Shown here in pieces: positions 20,476 to 20,545 of a stretch of DNA of 20,545 bases. Position numbers and translations under genes: made by a program. This DNA comes from Bacillota bacterium. Its GTDB lineage: Bacteria; Bacillota; Bacilli; Lactobacillales; Streptococcaceae. Position 1 is the stretch's first letter; every line of letters starts with the position of its first letter. Below the pieces are notes generated by a model. That model had not been told where the DNA came from. It made no database searches and was given only the letters and a program-made list of their open reading frames with translations. The DNA lies in assembly GCA_021781855.1 (NCBI GenBank), contig JAJXWC010000021.1, positions 1-20,545 on the forward strand, written 5' to 3'.

Positions 20476-20545
20476 ATGTGTCACAGGTATTTTTACAAAG
20501 TTTTTTGCTATAATTACGTTTTATTTCTTTTCTGTAAGGTCTTAG
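20476..20545 (+). CDS. Possible start of a gene running off the window
   Basis: An ideal Shine-Dalgarno AGGAGG (20465-20470) lies 5 nt before ATG at 20476, and the frame (MCHRYFYKVFCYNYV...) stays open to the window edge for 23 codons. The composition (many Cys, Tyr, Phe) is unusual for a real protein. A TGC-extended -10 TATAAT (20509-20514) inside it could instead be the promoter of a gene beyond the edge. Confidence 0.3.
   Translation, partial: MCHRYFYKVFCYNYVLFLFCKVL

Overview
The window looks like chromosome from a low-GC, Gram-positive member of the Streptococcaceae, most likely a Lactococcus. This rests on the MnmE, KduI/KdgA and gluconate-5-dehydrogenase sequences, AGGAGG-type ribosome-binding sites, TTGACA/TATAAT promoters (often extended -10), U-tailed hairpin terminators and an Rgg-type regulator. 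The species cannot be named from sequence reading alone.

Layout. (1) 1-2804: the 3' part of a uronate-catabolic operon, with a gluconate-5-dehydrogenase/KduD-type reductase (5' truncated by the window), KdgA aldolase, an uncharacterised protein that resembles a carbohydrate-binding fold, and KduI isomerase, closed by a strong terminator. (2) 2980-5227: mnmE (-) and an RsuA-type pseudouridine synthase (+), divergent. Both start codons sit only 6-7 nt from their -10 boxes, so both mRNAs are candidates for leaderless transcripts. (3) 5228-8245: a TetR regulator with a two-gene ABC-2 exporter; related palindromes follow the -10 boxes of both transcription units. (4) 8550-13840: a second TetR gene (-), divergent from a very large (1435 aa) 2-hydroxyacyl-CoA dehydratase activase-type protein; the shared intergenic region is rich in TGTCA motifs. 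(5) 13850-18107: an AT-rich accessory island. It contains two related cassettes, each with a matching extended -10 promoter, a leader of about 225 nt, a secreted protein with the same signal peptide, and small multi-pass membrane protein(s). The first cassette is broken: a MITE-like element has inserted in its leader and its secreted gene is an internally deleted remnant. The second is intact. The island ends with an Rgg-like regulator that carries two HTH domains in tandem. The arrangement resembles a bacteriocin or toxin/immunity locus, but no family could be assigned to the secreted protein. (6) 18362-19907: a 67-aa unknown protein and an MFS transporter. (7) The last 120 bases hold a strong Shine-Dalgarno sequence and the possible start of another gene.

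A dispersed, hairpin-rich repeat family runs across these regions (about 2800-2930, 8243-8553, a decayed copy near 18110-18290, and 19903-20425). Its members share recognisable ends and contain arrays of tiny hairpins. The hairpin arms change between copies in a base-pair-preserving way while the core (CTAAAG or CTTCG) stays fixed. Two copies form a nearly identical inverted repeat about 12 kb apart. In two cases the end of the repeat contains the stop codon of the neighbouring gene.

The best candidates for undescribed biology are the duplicated secreted-protein/membrane-protein cassettes with their tandem-HTH Rgg regulator, and the covarying hairpin repeat family.
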